Shown here: in pieces, positions 60,335-64,000 of the stretch
Layout: every line of letters begins with the position of its first letter
Position numbering within the stretch: the first letter of the stretch is position 1
Origin: Priapulus caudatus
Taxonomy: Eukaryota; Priapulida; Priapulimorpha; Priapulimorphida; Priapulidae
Direction of reading: 5' to 3'
Assembly (NCBI RefSeq): GCF_000485595.1
Contig: NW_014577308.1
Location: forward strand, 257,106 to 321,105
Length of the DNA: 64,000 nt
Program-made: the position numbers and the translations under genes
The notes under the pieces: generated by a model
Seen by the model: the letters and a program-made list of their open reading frames with translations, nothing else
Told to the model about the DNA's origin: nothing
The model's database searches: none

Positions 60335-62800
60335 AAATTTAAAATAGACACGGAGCTTGACGTAACATGATATTTCACACACCATTCTGGCGATCATTGA
60401 AAAGTCGTCCACACCTGATGCACAACAATGGTCAAGCTTCAACAGTCCTGGGGGCCAGCTCAAGGTTCTAGGCTGCATTTACAGCTGTCATCAATCACAA
60501 GGGGAAAGTCTATACATTTCGTGTAGTCGTGATAGATGGAACAGGACCAGTCAGCCTGCTAGGCCGCGGCAGAGTGGCAAAGGAAAATGGGCCTAGTTAC
60601 CCATGTAGATGAAATCTTGAGTCAGTTCAACTCAGATATTGGTCTCTTGACGACCGAACCAGTCAAACACCACTGTGTTTGACACCGCACGAAAAGTTTC
60701 CCGTTTCCCCTGATGGCATGCGGTTTGAAAACAGAAATACGGAGAATGCAGGATAGTGGGAGTGATCCGTCCTGTCACTGAGCCCACCGGAATGGTGTGC
60801 AGCTATGGTTCCGTTCAGAAGAAAAATGGTAAACTGCGCATTTGTGTTGACCTAAAAGACTCAATAGGGCTGTTCGCAGAGAACATTATACACTTGCGAA
60901 TCTAAAGCGACATCGCTCCTAAGTTGGCTTAGTCCAAGTACTTTACAAGCTGGGATGCAGCAAGTGGATTTTGGCAGATCCCCTTGGATTGAGCAAAGCC
61001 AACTGCTCACAACTTCATGCGGCGCTGTTTGGCGCAGGTTTGCATTCTGTCGCGTTCCTCGTCGTATTACTTCAGGCGCCCAGAGGATACTTCCACGCGA
61101 AATGACCGAGTTCACTTCATGGCTTGGAGGAGTAGAGGTCATAATGGATGCATACTATTGGTTCATGGCCGATCCATGGATAGAGCATGGAAGTGGAGGC
61201 CTAACTGAAGTGTCTGACGAGACTTTCCAGAAGCAAGTCTTTCGGCTTAAACCGAGAAGAATGCCAGTTTTAGGATGAAAGGAATTTGTTTAGCTTTGGT
61301 GACCTTAATCGGCTGGCTGAAGCGGAGTCGAAGCCAGACCCAGAGATAGGTAACGGCAATGATGGCATCTGACTTCACCCCCAATGTCAGGACTTGTGCG
61401 GCTTGATTGAATGTTTCAATACTTAGCGCAAGTTTGCAAACAACCGTCTTCTGTTATGAAGCCCATGACAGATCTGCTGAGGATAGTGACAGTGTCTGGG
61501 TTATGGGGGCCAAGTCAGCAAGGTGCCTTCCAAAAGAAACGCAACAGCTACTATGCGTTTCTGCCAACACTAGCGGATACTATGATGCGAAAAAGCAAAC
61601 GATCAAAGTGGCTGATGCTAGGCAGTTTCGGGAAGGGCCGTACTCCAGTGCAGTAAACAGTGCATTCTGCCTCAATAACACTCAAGCGTGAGGCAGCGAT
61701 TATGCTCAAATGGAAGGAATGTGGCTGGCGCAGTATGGGCATGGCGAAAACTGTCTAGGTATCTTGTGGGATTACAACGGATTACTCTACTCTGACGCGA
61801 ACCACAACGGCATTGGTGCTCTACTGAGCCACAGAGAAATTGTATAGAAACACTCATTCGGCTGTCAGGGTGCTTTTGTGCGAATTGATGCGGTTAATCG
61901 CTGTTGTATCATTTGTTGGCGGGTAAAGAACAGTATAGTGCAGATGCACATATCAGGAATGCCTTCGCTAGCTGTGACACAGAGGATAGTGTACTAGCTG
62001 GTCGAAGATGTCAGTGATTATGTGGACAGCAGCTTCATGTAGTTGGGTCAGCGTCACCTAACAAATTAGAACAGATCAGGGAACTACAGAGACAGGACGA
62101 TGGTCCTGCATGCAGTAATTGCGTTAGCGTCATTCAACGGTGGCCAAAATAGAAGTGAGCGTGGTGCCGGAGCCTTTGAAGGCACTATATACCATGTACG
62201 TCACGAGCTATCGGTGACAAATGGAATAGTTGGTTCTACAGATTATGAATGTTCTGCCTAGAGCAAATGAGACAGGATGCTTTAGAACGCACTAGCATGA
62301 ATCACAGCAGAGGCATCTCGAATGCTTTTTTTTTTTTTTTTATTTCCCGTGAAATGAGCGGGACAGCCCATATGGTGGCCGAACATGAGCAAGCGGACTA
62401 ATTAAAAACATGGTCGATCAATGTGTGTGGAGGTGCGGACAGAGCAGACCCATCACAGAGCGAGAACAACCCCTGCAGCGCAATAGAGTTGGCGGGGTCG
62501 CCATGGCAGCAGTGTTTGCGGGACGGAATCTACTAAATTCAAGCAGGACATTTTTTGGTAGTTTGGTAGACTATTACTCTCGTTGGAATCGAAGTTGACG
62601 AGGCTGACAATCTTACCAGGCTCTGCAGTAATTAACACAGGACATGAAAAGCAATGTTTACGGCTTTTCGTATCAGAGGCTCGTATATCGGATAATGAGG
62701 CGCAAATATACCTCATCACGAATTCCGTGCAGTTTGCTAAGTCGTGGGGATTCACTCACGAAAACGGACCACACCCATACACACCACAACCAGAGAATGT
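60335..62800 (+). pseudogene. Degenerate pol (protease, RT, RNase H, integrase remnants)
   Basis: A protease signature remains as FKIDTELDVT, where retroviral-type proteases have DTGA, so the catalytic flap is lost. Reverse-transcriptase blocks survive at about 60750-60870 (QKKNGKLRICVDLKD) and 60935-60990 (WDAASGFWQIPLD). The polymerase YxDD motif is not intact. RNase H traces occur at about 61770-61850 (LLYSDANHNGIGALLSH). Integrase traces occur at about 62560-62590 (SLVDYYSRW) and 62730-62760 (FAKSWGFTHENGPH). Stops and shifts are dense. Confidence 0.7.
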
Positions 62801-63717
62801 GTGATGGCTGACGTTGCCGTGGCGACGGCTAAACACATTACTGAAGCTGGATGATCCAGAGATTGGATTGTTGAACTATAGAGCAACCTGCGCATTCAGC
62901 TACGCGAGTGTGTCTCCAGTCTATGGCACTACAGGAGACGAGAACTACCGGACCAGACTTCCGATACTGGAGCGAAATCTACTGCCAAATGTTCCAGATA
63001 CCAGCACGCAATCCGTCAGTCTGACGAATCAGCTAAGCCAACCTACAAGAAGGTATTATGATGCAGGAAGGTGCTCGAATACTACCTCACCTGTCCAGTA
63101 GTCAGTTGGCACTGACGAAGCGGTGGACACGTGAGAAGCGGCTGGGAACAAGTGGGAAACAGTTCGGTGGTTGACAGAAAACAACCGTCTACAGTCATTC
63201 AGCGACGATGCGGAATTCATCGTCGGAACCGTAAACTATACAATGAACCCAGTGACACCTAGTGGGCATCGAATTCTTACGCACCACCCACACAGCAAGG
63301 CCATAGTTTGTTGCCGGCAGCAGAGACGGTTGTTTTGACAACGCATTTACCCCAACATGTGCGCAGGCAAACAATGGTCTACGAGTCGAAGCGAAGAATG
63401 CAGATACAGTTCGCCATCTGATGCTCAGCAACATACGCTTATGGTACCAGTGACCTCACATCGGCAGCGAGTGTCCGGGCCACGTTGCGTCTCCTCACGC
63501 TTTCAGAACTACAAGGTGTTAGTTTAAGGCGACTAAGATCGCTAAGGGCAGAATAATCCCTGGATCTGAGTCCAGACAGTGGGCAGGTCTTACCCTACTG
63601 GTCTGTATTAGATGTTAAGTGTCCGTTGTTAGGCATTGATATGAAAAGTTACATCTTTGTCATTCAAAGACATTCATGGCTATAGAATAAGATGGTTTAT
63701 CTCAAGGAAAGGATAGA

Positions 63718-63883
63718 TGTCATATGATTTTAATGACGGTCGCGCCGTGTAGGAGAGTTGTCTATCTTTTAGTTAGATATGTGAGATGCAGGCGGGACTA
63801 CAGGAGTTCTGCCTCAGCTACGTTTCTTAAATAAAAGATCTAGCTGACGAGTTAAATCCTTTTTGGTTTACCAATCAATGACA
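63718..63883 (+). mobile_element. 3' LTR
   Basis: 166 bases, same TGTCAT...ATGACA ends as the 5' LTR, preceded by a polypurine tract. Confidence 0.85.
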
Positions 63884-64000
63884 AGCGGGGTGGGGGGGCA
63901 ATGGTTAACGTGAAAGTGTCGAATCGGCGGTCGTAAATCCGTACGGATTGGGGTGGGGATGATGCGATAGCCATCACTAATCTCACGAGCAAGCGCCACA

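Larger units (their letters stand above)
59061..63883 (+). mobile_element. Complete but decayed Ty3/gypsy LTR retrotransposon, 4.8 kb
   Basis: Two diverged LTRs (59061-59254 and 63718-63883) share TGTCAT...ATGACA ends and several internal blocks. A primer-site candidate TGGTGTCAGAAGTGAC begins one base after the 5' LTR. A polypurine stretch (AAGGAAAGGATAGA) abuts the 3' LTR. Gag, zinc knuckles, protease, reverse transcriptase, RNase H and integrase remnants follow in the usual order, with stops and frameshifts throughout. The flanking 5-mers AGGGG/AGCGG may be a target duplication with one change. Confidence 0.85.

Overview
This is eukaryotic DNA from an invertebrate animal. It has small exons with canonical splice sites, introns of 0.1-3.5 kb, very dense microsatellites, MITEs, a tRNA-derived SINE and two decayed Ty3/gypsy elements, with no operons or ribosome-binding sites. 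A secreted protein with CBM14, LDLa and chitin-deacetylase-like domains and an arthropod-style TATA plus TCAGT core promoter would fit an ecdysozoan such as a priapulid or arthropod relative. The repeat families would also fit other marine invertebrates. The phylum cannot be fixed from the window.

Layout. About 1-3.1 kb is low-complexity and repeat DNA. At 3.13-6.94 kb and 10.50-14.22 kb a segment is duplicated head to tail on the minus strand. Each copy carries a chitin-deacetylase-like gene. Copy 1 has the promoter and signal-peptide exon but a shredded CBM14 exon. Copy 2 has an intact CBM14 exon but no first exon or promoter. In both copies four of the usual metal-binding or catalytic motifs are substituted. 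A 3-kb inverted repeat (7.6-10.5 and 18.6-21.65 kb) brackets copy 2, and its right arm runs into a 25-N assembly gap.

About 24-44.5 kb is one multi-finger C2H2 zinc-finger gene on the plus strand. Its coding exons run from 30315 to 44217, with an in-frame TAG followed by 102 more open codons. Five of its exons lie in a 5.83-kb block (37264-43096) that is repeated almost perfectly upstream (24038-29870). Splice phases show that only the downstream copy fits the gene.

About 44.5-56.5 kb is repeat-rich intergenic DNA: nested hAT-like MITEs, perfect hairpins, a GA-rich minisatellite and the 3' half of one Ty3/gypsy element. At 56.6-58.3 kb lie the first two coding exons of an ATP-grasp protein whose gene continues beyond a long intron or beyond the window. 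That downstream DNA holds a tRNA-derived SINE and a complete but decayed LTR element (59061-63883) with both LTRs, primer site and polypurine tract.

The genes do not form a pathway. They are independent loci: an extracellular chitin-matrix protein, a nuclear DNA-binding protein and a cytosolic ligase-type enzyme.
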